From positions 62,001 through 126,000 of the forward strand of contig NZ_BBPP01000022.1 in assembly GCF_000787835.1 (NCBI RefSeq): a stretch of 64,000 nt of DNA, written 5' to 3'. Both the position numbers and the translations under genes were made by a program. Under the pieces are notes generated by a model. It saw nothing but the letters and a program-made list of their open reading frames with translations, did no database searches and was not told the DNA's origin. Origin of the DNA: Streptacidiphilus melanogenes (lineage in GTDB: Bacteria; Actinomycetota; Actinomycetes; Streptomycetales; Streptomycetaceae). Shown here one piece after another: positions 1 to 9,042 of the stretch (the first letter of the stretch is position 1; the number at the start of each line of letters is the position of its first letter).

Positions 1-1
1 G

Positions 2-676
2 GCGACGGCACTGCAGGACTGGGCCCTGGCCCGGCGCGCGTGGCAGGCGTACGGGCTGCGCGTGCCCGCCGGGGACGGGCCCGTGAGCCTGGATCTGGGC
101 ACGACGCCCGTCCGGCTCTCCCCCGAGGGGGAGTCCGAGGTCGTGTGGGGCCGAAGACTGGACCCGGCCAGAGTGGAGGTGCTGAGCATCCCGCTGCCGT
201 CCTCCGGACGGCGCTGGGGCGAGGTCGTCCTCCACGACGGCTCCGCGCACGGCGAGCGGGTCGCGGACGGCGTGCCGTACCCCGTCTTCGACGAGATCGA
301 GCTGTGGGCGCCGTCGCCCGTTCCGACGCACGTCGTGCTGCTCCAGGCGACGACGGAGGGCGACCGGGACGAGCTGGAGCGGTTGGTCTCGGAGGCCGGT
401 TACGCGGCGGAGGACTGGACCTCGTCCGTGCGGCTGCTGTGCCGGGCGTGCAGTGAGAGCCGGATGGCCGCCGACGACGGCCACAGCGGTGCGCACGACC
501 CGCACGACGACGGCCCGCTGGGCCGGTTGAGCCACCACGCCCAGGGGGAGCTGTGGGTGCCCGAACGGGAGTGCGGCCTCGCCGCGCCGGCGGGACTGGT
601 GGGGGAGCTGCTGGACCGCTGGGTGATGGCGGCGCCCGCCCGGAGGGCCTACCGGGATCTTGAGGAAGTCTGCTGA
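2..676 (+). CDS. Hypothetical protein, 3' part (5' end outside window)
   Basis: The reading frame is open from the first bases of the window to a TGA, so only the last 224 residues or so are visible. The visible part has no membrane segment or signal peptide. It ends in a mixed acidic and histidine-rich stretch with a CxxC pair (LLCRAC), a DDGHSGAHDPHDDG segment, and a later Cys in WVPERECG, which could bind a metal. The gene lies 51 nt upstream of the deformylase start on the same strand. I do not recognise the family. Streptomyces genomes often carry a tetratricopeptide-type protein upstream of this deformylase, but no such repeat can be seen here. Confidence 0.7.
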   Translation, partial: ATALQDWALARRAWQAYGLRVPAGDGPVSLDLGTTPVRLSPEGESEVVWGRRLDPARVEVLSIPLPSSGRRWGEVVLHDGSAHGERVADGVPYPVFDEIELWAPSPVPTHVVLLQATTEGDRDELERLVSEAGYAAEDWTSSVRLLCRACSESRMAADDGHSGAHDPHDDGPLGRLSHHAQGELWVPERECGLAAPAGLVGELLDRWVMAAPARRAYRDLEEVC

Positions 677-727
677 CGCGCCACGTACCCTTTGACGGAA
701 GAGCTGAGCACAGTCGAAGGCGAGAGC

Positions 728-1327
728 ATGTCGGAAGAGCAGTTGGAAGCGCCGCAGCAGGTGATCGGTGAGGAGCCGGACACCTCGCGCGGCACCGTGC
801 GGCCCATCACCGTGGTCGGGAACCCGGTCCTGCACCACCCGTGTGCCACGGTGACCGAGTTCGGCCCCGAGCTGCACGCGCTGATCGACGACATGTTCGT
901 CAGCATGTACGCCGCCGAGGGCGTGGGCCTGGCGGCGAACCAGATCGGGGTCGGCCAGCGGGTCTTCGTCTACGACTGCCCGGACGACGACAACGTCCGC
1001 CACATCGGCGTCGTGGTGAACCCAGTGCTGGACGACCTCGAGCCGTCCCAGCGGAACCTGGACGACGGCAACGAGGGCTGCCTGTCCGTGCCGGGCGCCT
1101 ACGCCGAGCTGCCGCGCCCGGACTTCGCCGTGGTGCGCGGGCAGGACAAGGACGGCAAGGACATCGCCGTCGAGGGCACCGGTTTCTTCGCCCGCTGCCT
1201 GCAGCACGAGACCGATCACCTGAACGGCTACCTGTACATCGACCGGCTCTCCAAGCGCGACCGCAAGGACGCCCTGCGGCAGATGGAGGAGAAGACGCCG
1301 CGGTACGAGGTCGTTCCGAACGAGTGA
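728..1327 (+). CDS. def: Peptide deformylase
   Basis: Removes the N-formyl group from the initiator methionine of nascent proteins in the cytoplasm, using a bound metal (Fe2+ in vivo). All three family motifs are present: [10 protein letters not shown] (motif 1), EGCLSVPG with metal ligand Cys118, and QHETDH with His160, Glu161 and His164. At 199 residues it is slightly long for the family because of a 30-residue N-terminal extension. I chose the ATG at 728 because an AAGGCGAG-type ribosome site precedes it; a TTG 12 codons upstream is the only alternative. The gene converges on nrdB across a 17-bp hairpin. It is a complete and presumably active enzyme. Confidence 0.95.
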   Translation: MSEEQLEAPQQVIGEEPDTSRGTVRPITVVGNPVLHHPCATVTEFGPELHALIDDMFVSMYAAEGVGLAANQIGVGQRVFVYDCPDDDNVRHIGVVVNPVLDDLEPSQRNLDDGNEGCLSVPGAYAELPRPDFAVVRGQDKDGKDIAVEGTGFFARCLQHETDHLNGYLYIDRLSKRDRKDALRQMEEKTPRYEVVPNE

Positions 1328-1340
1328 CAGCGTTCACCGC

Positions 1341-1378
1341 ACGGAGGGCGTTCACCCGCCAGGGTGAACGCCCTCCGT
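1341..1378. terminator. Bidirectional hairpin between def and nrdB
   Basis: A perfect 17-bp inverted repeat with a 4-nt loop (arms 1341-1357 and 1362-1378) fills the gap between two convergent genes. There is no T-run, as is common for actinobacterial terminators. It can serve both strands. Confidence 0.8.
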
Positions 1379-1408
1379 CGTGACCGGAACGTCGTGCCCG
1401 GAGCGTGC

Positions 1409-2434
1409 CTAGAAGTCGTCGTCGAAGGAGACGGAGCCCTCGACAGCGATCTGGTAGGCGGAGACCCGGCGCTCGAAGAAGTTCGTCAGCTCCTGGACGT
1501 TCTGCAGCTCCATGAAGGCGAACGGGTTCTCCGAGCCGTAGCGGATCGGCAGGCCGAGGCGGGCGAGGCGCTGGTCGGCGACGCACTCGAGGTACTGGCG
1601 CATGGACTCGGTGTTCATGCCCGGCAGGCCCTCGCCGCACAGGTCGCGGGCGAACTGGAGCTCGGCCTCGACGGCCTCCTCCAGCATCGCGGTGACCCGC
1701 TGGCCCATCTCCTCGTCCCACAGCTCGGGCTCCTCGGCCCGCACGGTGTCGACGACGCGGAAGGCGAAGTCCATGTGCATGGACTCGTCGCGGAAGACCC
1801 AGTTGGTGCCGGTCGCCAGGCCGTGCAGCAGGCCGCGCGAGCGGAACCAGTAGACGTACGCGAAGGCGCCGTAGAAGAACAGGCCCTCGATGCACGCCGC
1901 GAAGCAGATCAGGTTGAGCAGGAAGCGGCGACGGTCGTCCTTGGTCTCCAGCTGGTCCAGCTTCTCGACGCTGTCCATCCAGCGGAAGCAGAACTGCGCC
2001 TTCTCGCGGATGGAGGGGATGTTCTCCACCGCCGCGAAGGCGGCCGTGCGGTCCTCCGGGTCGGGCAGGTAGGTGTCCAGCAGGGTCAGGTAGAACTGGA
2101 CGTGCACGGCCTCCTCGAAGAGCTGGCGCGACAGGTACAGGCGCGCCTCCGGGGAGTTGATGTGCTTGTAGAGCGTCAGCACCAGGTTGTTGGAGACGAT
2201 CGAGTCGCCGGTCGCGAAGAACGCGACCAGGCGGCCGATCATGTGGCGCTCGCCCTCGCTGAGCTTGGCCAGGTCCGCGACGTCGGAGTGGAGGTCGACC
2301 TCCTCCACGGTCCAGGTGTTCTTGATGGCGTTGCGGTAGTGCTCGTAGAAGTCCGGGTACCGCATCGGGCGGAGCGTCAGCTCGAAGCCCGGGTCCAGGA
2401 TGTTCTTCTTCTTGGCGTCGGGGGTGGTGGTCAT
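1409..2434 (-). CDS. nrdB: Ribonucleotide reductase class I, radical-bearing small subunit (R2)
   Basis: R2 subunit that houses the diiron-tyrosyl radical cofactor and passes the radical to NrdA for reduction of ribonucleoside diphosphates. At 341 residues it has the usual length. The first iron-ligand set is visible as Asp77, then EAVHVQFY with Glu108 and His111, with Tyr115 in the radical position (E-x2-H-x3-Y as in E. coli R2). The second set is EGLFFY and DESMH. The C-terminal tail SVSFDDDF is acidic and would dock on R1. The start ATG shares one base with the nrdA stop (TAATG), so translation is coupled. The nrdS regulator that I recall following nrdB in S. coelicolor is absent; def lies there instead. 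Confidence 0.96.
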   Translation of the reverse strand: MTTTPDAKKKNILDPGFELTLRPMRYPDFYEHYRNAIKNTWTVEEVDLHSDVADLAKLSEGERHMIGRLVAFFATGDSIVSNNLVLTLYKHINSPEARLYLSRQLFEEAVHVQFYLTLLDTYLPDPEDRTAAFAAVENIPSIREKAQFCFRWMDSVEKLDQLETKDDRRRFLLNLICFAACIEGLFFYGAFAYVYWFRSRGLLHGLATGTNWVFRDESMHMDFAFRVVDTVRAEEPELWDEEMGQRVTAMLEEAVEAELQFARDLCGEGLPGMNTESMRQYLECVADQRLARLGLPIRYGSENPFAFMELQNVQELTNFFERRVSAYQIAVEGSVSFDDDF

Positions 2435-4800
2435 TACTGGCAGGCCTCGCAGGACTCGGGGTTCTCCAGGGAGCAGGCGACGGCTTCCGCCTCCGCCACC
2501 ACCTGGGTGGTGGCCGCGCGGGCGATCCGGGTCGCCGGGCGCGAGCGCAGGTAGTAGGTGGTCTTCAGGCCGACCTTCCAGGCGTACGCGTACATCGAGC
2601 TGAGCTTGCCGATGGTGGGCGCGGCCATGAAGAGGTTCAGCGACTGGCTCTGGTCCAGGTACGGCATCCGGGCCGCGGCCAGGTCGATGAGCGCGCGCTG
2701 CGGCAGCTCCCAGGCCGTCCGGTAGAGGCGCTTGTACTCCTCCGGCAGGTCGGTGATCTCCTGGGCGGAGCCGTTGCCCTCGCGCAGTTCCTCGCGCGTG
2801 ATCGCGTTCCACAGGCCGAGCTTCTTCAGGTCGGCCACCAGGTACGGGTTGACCTGGAGGAACTCGCCGGAGAGGGTCTCGCGCTTGAAGAGGTTGGAGA
2901 CCTGCGGCTCGATGCACTCGTAAACGCCGGCGATGGAGGCGATGGTCGCGGTCGGCGCGACGGCCAGCAGCAGCGCGTTGCGCAGACCCGTCTCGGCGAC
3001 GCGGGCGCGCAGGGCGTCCCAGCGCTCCGGCCACTCGGTGGTCACCGCGAAGTGGTCGATGTGGAGCTGACCGCGGGCGGCGCGGGTCTCCGCGTAGGCC
3101 TCGTGGCGGCCGAGGCGCTCGGCGAGGTCGCAGCTGGTCTCGTAGGCGGCCAGCATGATCCGCTCGGACAGCTTCGTCGACAGCGCCTTGGCCTCGGCGG
3201 AGTCGAAGTCCAGGCGGAGCTTGAAGAACACGTCCTGCAGGCCCATCATGCCCAGGCCCACCGGGCGCCAGCGGGAGTTGGACGCGCCGGCCTCGGGGGT
3301 CGGGTAGAAGTTGATGTCGATGACCCGGTCGAGGAAGGTCACGGCGGTGCGGACGGTCGCGTCGAGACGCTCCCAGTCGATGTCGCCGTTCTCGGTCACG
3401 TGCGCGCCGAGGTTGACGGAGCCGAGGTTGCAGACGGCCGTCTCGGAGTCGTCGGTGACCTCGAGGATCTCGGTGCACAGGTTGGAGGAGTGGACCGTGC
3501 GGCCGGGCAGTGCGGTCTGGTTGGCGGCGCGGTTGGAGGCGTCCTTGAAGGTCATCCAGCCGTTGCCGGTCTGCGCGAGGGTGCGCATCATCCGGGCGTA
3601 GAGGGTGCGGGCCGCGATGGTGCGGACGGCCTTGCCGGCCTGCTCGGCCTTGACGTAGGCGGCGTCGAACTCGGCGCCCCACAGGTCGACCAGCTCGGGC
3701 ACGTCGCCGGGGGAGAACAGCGACCACTCGGTGTCGGCGTCGACGCGGCGCATGAACTCGTCCGGGATCCAGTGCGCCAGGTTGAGGTTGTGGGTGCGGC
3801 GCGCCTCCTCACCGGTGTTGTCGCGCAGCTCGAGGAACTCCTCGATGTCGGCGTGCCAGGTCTCCAGGTAGACGCAGGCCGCGCCCTTGCGGCGGCCGCC
3901 CTGGTTGACCGCGGCGACGGAGGCGTCGAGGGTGCGCAGGAACGGAACGATGCCGTTGGACTGGCCGTTGGTGCCGCGGATCAGCGAACCACGGGAGCGG
4001 ACGCGGGAGTAGGACAGGCCGATGCCGCCGGCGTGCTTGGACAGGCGGGCGATCTGCGCGTAGCGGTTGTAGATCGAGTCCAGCTCGTCGAGCGGCGAGT
4101 CCAGCAGGTAGCAGGAGGACATCTGCGGATGCCGGGTGCCGGAGTTGAACAGCGTCGGCGAGCTGGGCAGGTAGTCCAGACGGCTCATCAGCCGGTACAG
4201 CTCGGCGACCTCCGCGACGGACTTCTCGTCCCCGCCGACCTCGAGACCGCAGGCGACGCGCAGCATGAACTGCTGCGGGGTCTCGACGACCTGGCGGGTG
4301 ATCGGGTGGCGCAGCAGGTAGCGGGAGTACAGCGTGCGCAGGCCGAAGTACTCGAAGCGGTCGTCGCCGTGCGGGTCGACGACGGCGTCGAGGACGGCGG
4401 CGTGGGCGGCGACGAAGGCGGCGGTGCCGTCGCCGATGAGGCCCTCGCGGTGCCCGACGGCCACGGACGCCGCGAAGCAGGTCGCGCCCTGACCGGCGGC
4501 CTCCTCACGGATCTCCTCGGCCAGCAGGCGGGCGGCGAGGCGGGAGTACTGCGGGTCCTCGGCGATGAGCGCGGCGGCGGCCTCCATGGCGAGGCCGCGC
4601 AACTCCGCGTAGTCGGCCTTGGCGCTGCGGCCGCGCAGCGCGGCGGCGGCGACGCGGCCGGGGTCGACGGCGGTGAGGTCGGTGGAGCGCTCGGTCAGGG
4701 TGACCAGCAGTGCGGTGCCGGGGGCGTCCCCTCCCGCGCCGGGTCCGTGGTCGGACTCCCGTGCGGGCTGGGGCAGGGTGGCAACGGCGGTGTCCGTCAT
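2434..4800 (-). CDS. nrdA: Ribonucleotide reductase class I, catalytic large subunit (R1)
   Basis: Catalytic subunit of the aerobic class I reductase, 788 residues. Visible catalytic elements are SSCYLL carrying the first redox cysteine, NLCTEI carrying the Asn, radical Cys and Glu of the active site, CNLGSVNL with the second redox cysteine, and a C-terminal CEAC pair that shuttles electrons from thioredoxin. The first 90 residues contain no clear ATP-cone, so allosteric overall-activity control is doubtful. The ATG at 4800 is preceded by GAGGAGC at good spacing; longer in-frame starts would run into the riboswitch leader. The gene is first in the nrdAB operon and is expected to be repressed by adenosylcobalamin through the leader. 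Confidence 0.96.
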   Translation of the reverse strand: MTDTAVATLPQPARESDHGPGAGGDAPGTALLVTLTERSTDLTAVDPGRVAAAALRGRSAKADYAELRGLAMEAAAALIAEDPQYSRLAARLLAEEIREEAAGQGATCFAASVAVGHREGLIGDGTAAFVAAHAAVLDAVVDPHGDDRFEYFGLRTLYSRYLLRHPITRQVVETPQQFMLRVACGLEVGGDEKSVAEVAELYRLMSRLDYLPSSPTLFNSGTRHPQMSSCYLLDSPLDELDSIYNRYAQIARLSKHAGGIGLSYSRVRSRGSLIRGTNGQSNGIVPFLRTLDASVAAVNQGGRRKGAACVYLETWHADIEEFLELRDNTGEEARRTHNLNLAHWIPDEFMRRVDADTEWSLFSPGDVPELVDLWGAEFDAAYVKAEQAGKAVRTIAARTLYARMMRTLAQTGNGWMTFKDASNRAANQTALPGRTVHSSNLCTEILEVTDDSETAVCNLGSVNLGAHVTENGDIDWERLDATVRTAVTFLDRVIDINFYPTPEAGASNSRWRPVGLGMMGLQDVFFKLRLDFDSAEAKALSTKLSERIMLAAYETSCDLAERLGRHEAYAETRAARGQLHIDHFAVTTEWPERWDALRARVAETGLRNALLLAVAPTATIASIAGVYECIEPQVSNLFKRETLSGEFLQVNPYLVADLKKLGLWNAITREELREGNGSAQEITDLPEEYKRLYRTAWELPQRALIDLAAARMPYLDQSQSLNLFMAAPTIGKLSSMYAYAWKVGLKTTYYLRSRPATRIARAATTQVVAEAEAVACSLENPESCEACQ

Positions 4801-4949
4801 GTACGCGCTCGCTCCTCGTTGGCGGCCGGTGTCTGAGGGGTGCTCAGTCGGACCGCGTGAGAAGGCAGGCGGGAACAGGGCAGCGCGAAGCCAACCCGTC
4901 GGCCCACCCACGAGGCCCGGCGTTGCAGCGCCCGCGGCCGGGCAGGCCG

Positions 4950-5085
4950 GGGCGTGCTGACGGCAGGTACTCGGACTTGCGGGCAGGCCAGTTGTCGTGC
5001 AGGCCGTGGCAGCCGCTCACCGTTGCGGGGCAGTCCCGGACTCGCACCGGGTTCCCCTGCGTCGACAGCGAGCATGAGCATACAT
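4950..5085 (-). promoter_or_regulatory. Adenosylcobalamin riboswitch in the nrdAB leader
   Basis: Read on the minus strand, the leader carries the hallmark core of cobalamin aptamers. There is a GGGAACCCGGTGCGAGTCC block, followed by ACTGCCCCGCAACGGTGA (the conserved CCCGCNACNGT element), and after a variable stem AGTCCGAGTACCTGCCGTC (the B12-box side). About 150 nt separate the aptamer from the nrdA start, room for an expression platform. A B12 riboswitch repressing nrdABS is established in S. coelicolor, where the B12-dependent NrdJ enzyme is the alternative. The same logic is inferred here. Confidence 0.93.
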
Positions 5086-5122
5086 CTAGGGGCGAGCGCG
5101 TCGTGCAGCACCAGATGTTGTG
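5076..5122 (-). promoter_or_regulatory. Probable pair of NrdR boxes at the nrdAB promoter
   Basis: Two 16-nt elements, at 5107-5122 (ACACAACATCTGGTGC on the minus strand) and about 5076-5091 (CCCTAGATGTATGCTC), resemble the ACACTATATATTGTGT-type NrdR box. Their centres are 31 bp apart, the three-turn spacing typical of NrdR. They lie just upstream of the aptamer and would overlap the promoter. The first box is the better match and the second is diverged. Confidence 0.55.
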
Positions 5123-5177
5123 TCGCCGCGTGATTCGTTCGAGTAACCGTTCGATCACCCGGGCGGGTCGGCAGCCG

Positions 5178-5693
5178 TCACGCAGGCGAGCCGTCCAGCT
5201 CCAGGGCGTAGGTGAAGAGGTCCATGCCGGGCACCGGCGACCAGTCCCGCGCGGGGGTGCGGACGAAGCCGAGCCGCTCGTAGATGCGGTGGGCGTAGGT
5301 CATGCTCTGCTGCGAGGACATGACGATCCGGGACAGTCCGAGCTCCGCGGCGCGGGCTATGACCGCACGCACCATCAGTTCCCCGATGCCGCGTCCGCGG
5401 GCGGCCGGCTCGGGGGCGACGGCGAGCATCCGGAACTCGCCCTCGCGGCCCTCGGCGAGGTCGGCGTAGGGGGAGCCGGGCGGCGCGAAGGTGACCGAGC
5501 CGAGGACGACGCCGGTCTCCTCGTCGACGGCGACGAGCAGCTCCGCCCTCTCGGCCCGGTCCCGGGGATCGCGCAGCAGTTTGGCGTAGTCGCCGTCACG
5601 CTGGGTGTGGCCGCCGCTGATGAAGGCCTCGGCGACGAGGTGACCTGCGGCGTCGTATTCGGAAGGGCGGGCGGGGCGGACGACGATGCTCAT
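5178..5693 (-). CDS. GNAT-family N-acetyltransferase
   Basis: A 171-residue protein covering one GNAT domain. The acetyl-CoA pyrophosphate loop is visible as ARGRGIGELMV (R-x-x-G-x-G/A) after VAPEPA, and the C-terminal half has YERLGFVRT as in many family members. The substrate cannot be told. The start is the ATG in MSIVVRPARPSEY; the longer frame upstream is out-of-frame noise from the neighbouring gene. It is transcribed alone, ends about 90 nt beyond the nrd promoter region, and is divergent from the secreted protein that follows. Confidence 0.88.
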   Translation of the reverse strand: MSIVVRPARPSEYDAAGHLVAEAFISGGHTQRDGDYAKLLRDPRDRAERAELLVAVDEETGVVLGSVTFAPPGSPYADLAEGREGEFRMLAVAPEPAARGRGIGELMVRAVIARAAELGLSRIVMSSQQSMTYAHRIYERLGFVRTPARDWSPVPGMDLFTYALELDGSPA

Positions 5694-5789
5694 CCCTGAA
5701 GTGTGCCCGACGCTCCCGGAGCGACCGAGCGGCGTCCGGGCGGAGGCCGCCGGAGGGCGCGACGGACCGTCACATGCCATCGTCGATGA

Positions 5790-6485
5790 GTGATGAACTG
5801 GCGACGGAGCGGACGAGACAGCAGTCGGAGCGGCGGACGGGACGGTCGTCGGAGTGGCGGACGGCGCGGGGCCACAGGACTGGCGGCGGGGGCGATCTGC
5901 GCGGCGATCGGCCTGGCCGGATCGGTCGCGCTGCCGGCGACGGCGGCGCGGGCGGCGACCCATGCCGCCACCAGGCCCGGAGCCTGCGCGGGGGCGACGC
6001 GGTCCACCCCGGTGGTGGTGACGCTCAGGGGCGTCCGCTCGGTGTACGCGGCCGGCGGCCGCTGGTCGACGCTGCGGCTGACCGTTCACAACGGCACCCG
6101 GACCGTCTGCCGCCGGCTCCGGCCGGTCCTCGTCTACGGCGCGCGCAACCGCACGCTGCGCGTGGACGCGGTGCGGCTGGAGACCCGCCTCGGCGGGCAC
6201 TGGCGAGCGGTCCCGCTCAGCGCCGCGCTGGGCGAGCTGACCGGCGCGGTCGGCCCGGCGGCGGGCCTGCGGCTGCACTCCGGGCAGACGACCACCCTCA
6301 CCCTCCGCATGCGCCTCGCGCGAGGCGCCCCGCACGGCGAGTGGCTCTCCCTCGCGGTCGCCTACGCGCCCGTGCCGCACCAGGGCACGACGGTGATCTG
6401 GCCGGTCGGCGTCACCAACCCGGCCTACTTCCGCGTCGTCCCGAAACGCCCCGCCGCCCGCGCCACGCCCTTCCACTCCGGCTAA
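5790..6485 (+). CDS. Secreted hypothetical protein (DUF4232-like)
   Basis: A protein of about 231 residues with an arginine-rich start followed by a hydrophobic stretch of roughly 22 residues and ATAARAA, which looks like a signal peptide with an Ala-x-Ala cleavage site near residue 57. Twin arginines (GGRRGATGL) precede the hydrophobic core, so Tat export is possible. The mature part has two cysteines (GACAG and RTVCRR), beta-rich sequence and a PVGVTNPAYFRV ending, reminiscent of the DUF4232 family of exported actinobacterial proteins. Start codons GTG (5790) and ATG (5793) are adjacent and no strong ribosome site is seen. No function can be assigned. Confidence 0.7.
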   Translation: MMNWRRSGRDSSRSGGRDGRRSGGRRGATGLAAGAICAAIGLAGSVALPATAARAATHAATRPGACAGATRSTPVVVTLRGVRSVYAAGGRWSTLRLTVHNGTRTVCRRLRPVLVYGARNRTLRVDAVRLETRLGGHWRAVPLSAALGELTGAVGPAAGLRLHSGQTTTLTLRMRLARGAPHGEWLSLAVAYAPVPHQGTTVIWPVGVTNPAYFRVVPKRPAARATPFHSG

Positions 6486-6516
6486 CCTGTCGCTCCGCCT
6501 GGCCTAGGTGCCCGGC

Positions 6517-7299
6517 CTAGGTGTGGGCCAGGTGGGGGAGGATGTTCCAGCAGTCGAGGGTCAGGGCGCCCTTGGCGTCGCGGAGCCAGCGGGTGACGGA
6601 GGTGTTGGCGACGGCGCCGGTGCGGGCGAGGTCGGCGAGTTCGCCCTCCTGGAGGTCGTCGATGACGTGGCGGAGCAGCATCACCACCGCGTCGTGGGCG
6701 ACGATCAGGACGCGGCGGTCCGGTTCCGTCTCGTACAGGTCGCGCAGCGCGCTGCGCAGGCGCAACGACACGTCGGAGTAGGACTCGCCGCCCGGAGGGC
6801 GCCAGCGGAGCTCGCCGAGGAGGCGTCTGCGGGCGGCCTCCTCGGGGTGGCGCAGTTCGATCGCCGCGGAGGTGAGCATCTCCAGCAGGCCGAGCTCGCG
6901 GTCCCGCAGCCGTTCGTCGGTGCAGAGTTCCGGCAGGGGCAGGCCCGCACGGTCCAGCTCCTCGACGATGAGCTCGGCGGTCTGCTGCGTGCGCAGGTAG
7001 GGGGAGACCCAGAGGCTGTGCGGCAGGTCCTCGCCGCTGCGGGAGGCGATCCAGCGGCCGAGCGCGCGGGCCTCCTCGCGGCCCTGCGCGGTGAGCGACA
7101 GGTCGGCGTCGCGGCAGCTGATGCCCACGTCGAGCGCGCCCACCGCCTCGGCGGCGTGGAAGGCCGCGTTCGCGGTGCTCTGGCCGTGCCGGACCGCGGT
7201 CAGCGACAGCGGGCCGGGCAGCGCGGGGAAGAGCCGCCGGGGCGCTGTTCGCAGGGCCCTCACGTGCTGGTCGTTCGGTGCCTGGTCGGTCAGTGCCAC
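6517..7299 (-). CDS. Histidine phosphatase family protein
   Basis: A 260-residue member of the phosphoglycerate-mutase-like superfamily. The phosphohistidine motif AVRHGQST is followed by LTAQGREEARALG, SPYLRTQQTAE and the second catalytic histidine in IVAHDAVVMLLRH. This set is typical of phosphatases of the SixA/CobC/GpmB type rather than of true glycolytic mutase, and the substrate is unknown. Translation starts at a GTG. The gene converges with the secreted protein upstream across a 31-nt gap containing two CCTAGG inverted copies. Confidence 0.88.
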   Translation of the reverse strand: MALTDQAPNDQHVRALRTAPRRLFPALPGPLSLTAVRHGQSTANAAFHAAEAVGALDVGISCRDADLSLTAQGREEARALGRWIASRSGEDLPHSLWVSPYLRTQQTAELIVEELDRAGLPLPELCTDERLRDRELGLLEMLTSAAIELRHPEEAARRRLLGELRWRPPGGESYSDVSLRLRSALRDLYETEPDRRVLIVAHDAVVMLLRHVIDDLQEGELADLARTGAVANTSVTRWLRDAKGALTLDCWNILPHLAHT

Positions 7300-7339
7300 G
7301 GGTCGCCCCCTGGGATCGACTGGCCCGCCGCGGAAGTGC

Positions 7340-7382
7340 GAACGGGCCGCCGTTCCAGTGTGCGGGAGCGGGCGGCCCGTTC
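7340..7382 (-). terminator. Terminator of the symporter operon
   Basis: A perfect 12-bp inverted repeat (GAACGGGCCGCC and its complement, 7340-7351 and 7371-7382) with a 19-nt loop begins 10 nt after the symporter stop codon on the minus strand. Confidence 0.7.
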
Positions 7383-7392
7383 TAAGGGCGCA

Positions 7393-9042
7393 TCAGGTGG
7401 TGACGGGAGCGATCACGTCCCTGCCGTGCTCCGGTCCCTCCGTGTCGCTGTCGGCCGGAGCGTCCCCGACGTCGGCGACGTAGTCGGCGGCGACGGTCTC
7501 GTCGACGCCCTCGGGGGCCTTCGCGGCCTTCAGGACCAGGGTGAGCACGACCGCCACGGCGAGGTTGAGCACCAGCGCGGTGACGCCGATGTAGCCGATC
7601 TGGCCGATCACCGGGATGTTCGCCGAGCTGCCGCCGAAGTGCGAGCCGGGCTTTCCGGCCGCGGCGACGCCGTAGGCCTTCCAGGTGCCGTAGGCCATGC
7701 CCGCCGCCCAGCCGGCCAGCAGCGCCCAGCGGTGGAACCAGCGGACGAACAGGCCGCCGACGATCGCCGGGAAGGTCTGCAGGATCCAGATGCCGCCGAG
7801 CAGTTGCAGGTTGATCGAGAACTGCTTGTCGATGCCGAGCACGAAGCCGAGCGCGCCGAGTTTGACCACCAGGGAGACCAGCTTGGCCACCTTGGTCTCC
7901 TCCGCGGGGGTGGCGTCCGGCTTGAGCAGGTCCTTGTAGATGTTCCTGGTGAACAGGTTGGCCGCGGCGATCGACATGATCGCTGCGGGCACCAGGGCGC
8001 CGATTCCGATCGCGGCGAAGGCCACGCCGGCGAACCAGCTCGGGAACATCTGCTGGAACAGCTGCGGGATCGCCAGCTGCGAGTTGTAGCCCTTGACGCC
8101 CTTGCCGACGCCGGCCGAGACGGCCATGAAGCCGAGCAGCGAGAGCAGGCCGAGCATCAGCGAGTAGGCCGGCATGACCGCGAGGTTGCGGCGGACGGTG
8201 AGCCGGTCCTTGGCGGCCATCACGCCGGTCGCCGAGTGCGGGTACATGAACAGCGCCATCGCCGAGCCGAGAGCGAGGGTGGCGTAGGCCCACTGCGCCT
8301 GCGCGCCGGGGACCATCGAGCCGCGCGGCTTGCCGGTGGCCGGGTTGGTCTTGGCCATGGCCCCGGCCGCGTCGTGGAAGATGTGGCCGTAGCCGCCGAG
8401 CCGGATCGGGATGTAGATGATCGCGACCAGGACGACGACATAGACCAGCGTGTCCTTGACGAACGCGATCAGCGCGGGCGCGCGCAGGCCGGAGCTGTAG
8501 GTGTAGGCCGCGAGCACCGCGAAGGCGATCAGCAGCGGCAGGTCCTTGCCGAAGCTGCTGCCGCCGCCGACGTGCAGGGTGTCCAGGACGGCCTGGATGC
8601 CCACGAGTTGCAGCGCGATGTAGGGCATGGTGGCGAGGATGCCGGTGAGGGCGACGGCCACCGCGACGCTCTTGCTGCCGTAGCGGCCGCGGGCGAAGTC
8701 GGCCAGCGTGACGTAGCCCTTGCTGCGGGCGACCGACCAGAGCCTGGGCAGGAACAGGAAGACCAGCGGCCAGGCGATGATCGTGTAGGGCACCGCGTAG
8801 AAGCCCTGCGCGCCCACGCCGTAGATCAGCGCCGGGACGGCGATGAAGGTGTAGGCGGTGTAGAGGTCCCCGCCGAGCAGGAACCAGCTGACCACGGTGC
8901 CGAAGGAGCGTCCGCCGAGGCCCCACTCGTCCAGGTGCTGGGCGTCGGTCGCCCTGCGCCAGCGTGCGGCGACGAAGCCGATCACGGTGACCAGCAGGAA
9001 GAAGAGGACGAAGACGAAGAGCGCGGTCCAGTCGGTCTTCAC
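7393..9042 (-). CDS. Sodium:solute symporter family permease
   Basis: A 549-residue integral membrane protein with about 13 hydrophobic segments starting at residue 8. The SSS-family signature region is GWGGRSFG-like (LGGRSFGTVVSWFLLGGDLYTAYTF), with AMPYIALQL-type helices and a long hydrophilic C-terminus. Pairing with a DUF3311 protein is typical of the MctP-like and PanF-like branch that takes up monocarboxylates or pantothenate-like acids; the actual substrate is not deducible. The start ATG overlaps the DUF3311 stop by 4 nt (ATGA), so the two are co-translated. Confidence 0.9.
   Translation of the reverse strand: MKTDWTALFVFVLFFLLVTVIGFVAARWRRATDAQHLDEWGLGGRSFGTVVSWFLLGGDLYTAYTFIAVPALIYGVGAQGFYAVPYTIIAWPLVFLFLPRLWSVARSKGYVTLADFARGRYGSKSVAVAVALTGILATMPYIALQLVGIQAVLDTLHVGGGSSFGKDLPLLIAFAVLAAYTYSSGLRAPALIAFVKDTLVYVVVLVAIIYIPIRLGGYGHIFHDAAGAMAKTNPATGKPRGSMVPGAQAQWAYATLALGSAMALFMYPHSATGVMAAKDRLTVRRNLAVMPAYSLMLGLLSLLGFMAVSAGVGKGVKGYNSQLAIPQLFQQMFPSWFAGVAFAAIGIGALVPAAIMSIAAANLFTRNIYKDLLKPDATPAEETKVAKLVSLVVKLGALGFVLGIDKQFSINLQLLGGIWILQTFPAIVGGLFVRWFHRWALLAGWAAGMAYGTWKAYGVAAAGKPGSHFGGSSANIPVIGQIGYIGVTALVLNLAVAVVLTLVLKAAKAPEGVDETVAADYVADVGDAPADSDTEGPEHGRDVIAPVTT

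Noticed and set aside
6505-6540. Direct/inverted CCTAGG copies between two convergent genes
   Set aside because: Only 31 nt and short arms; possibly a weak terminator but not supported enough to list.
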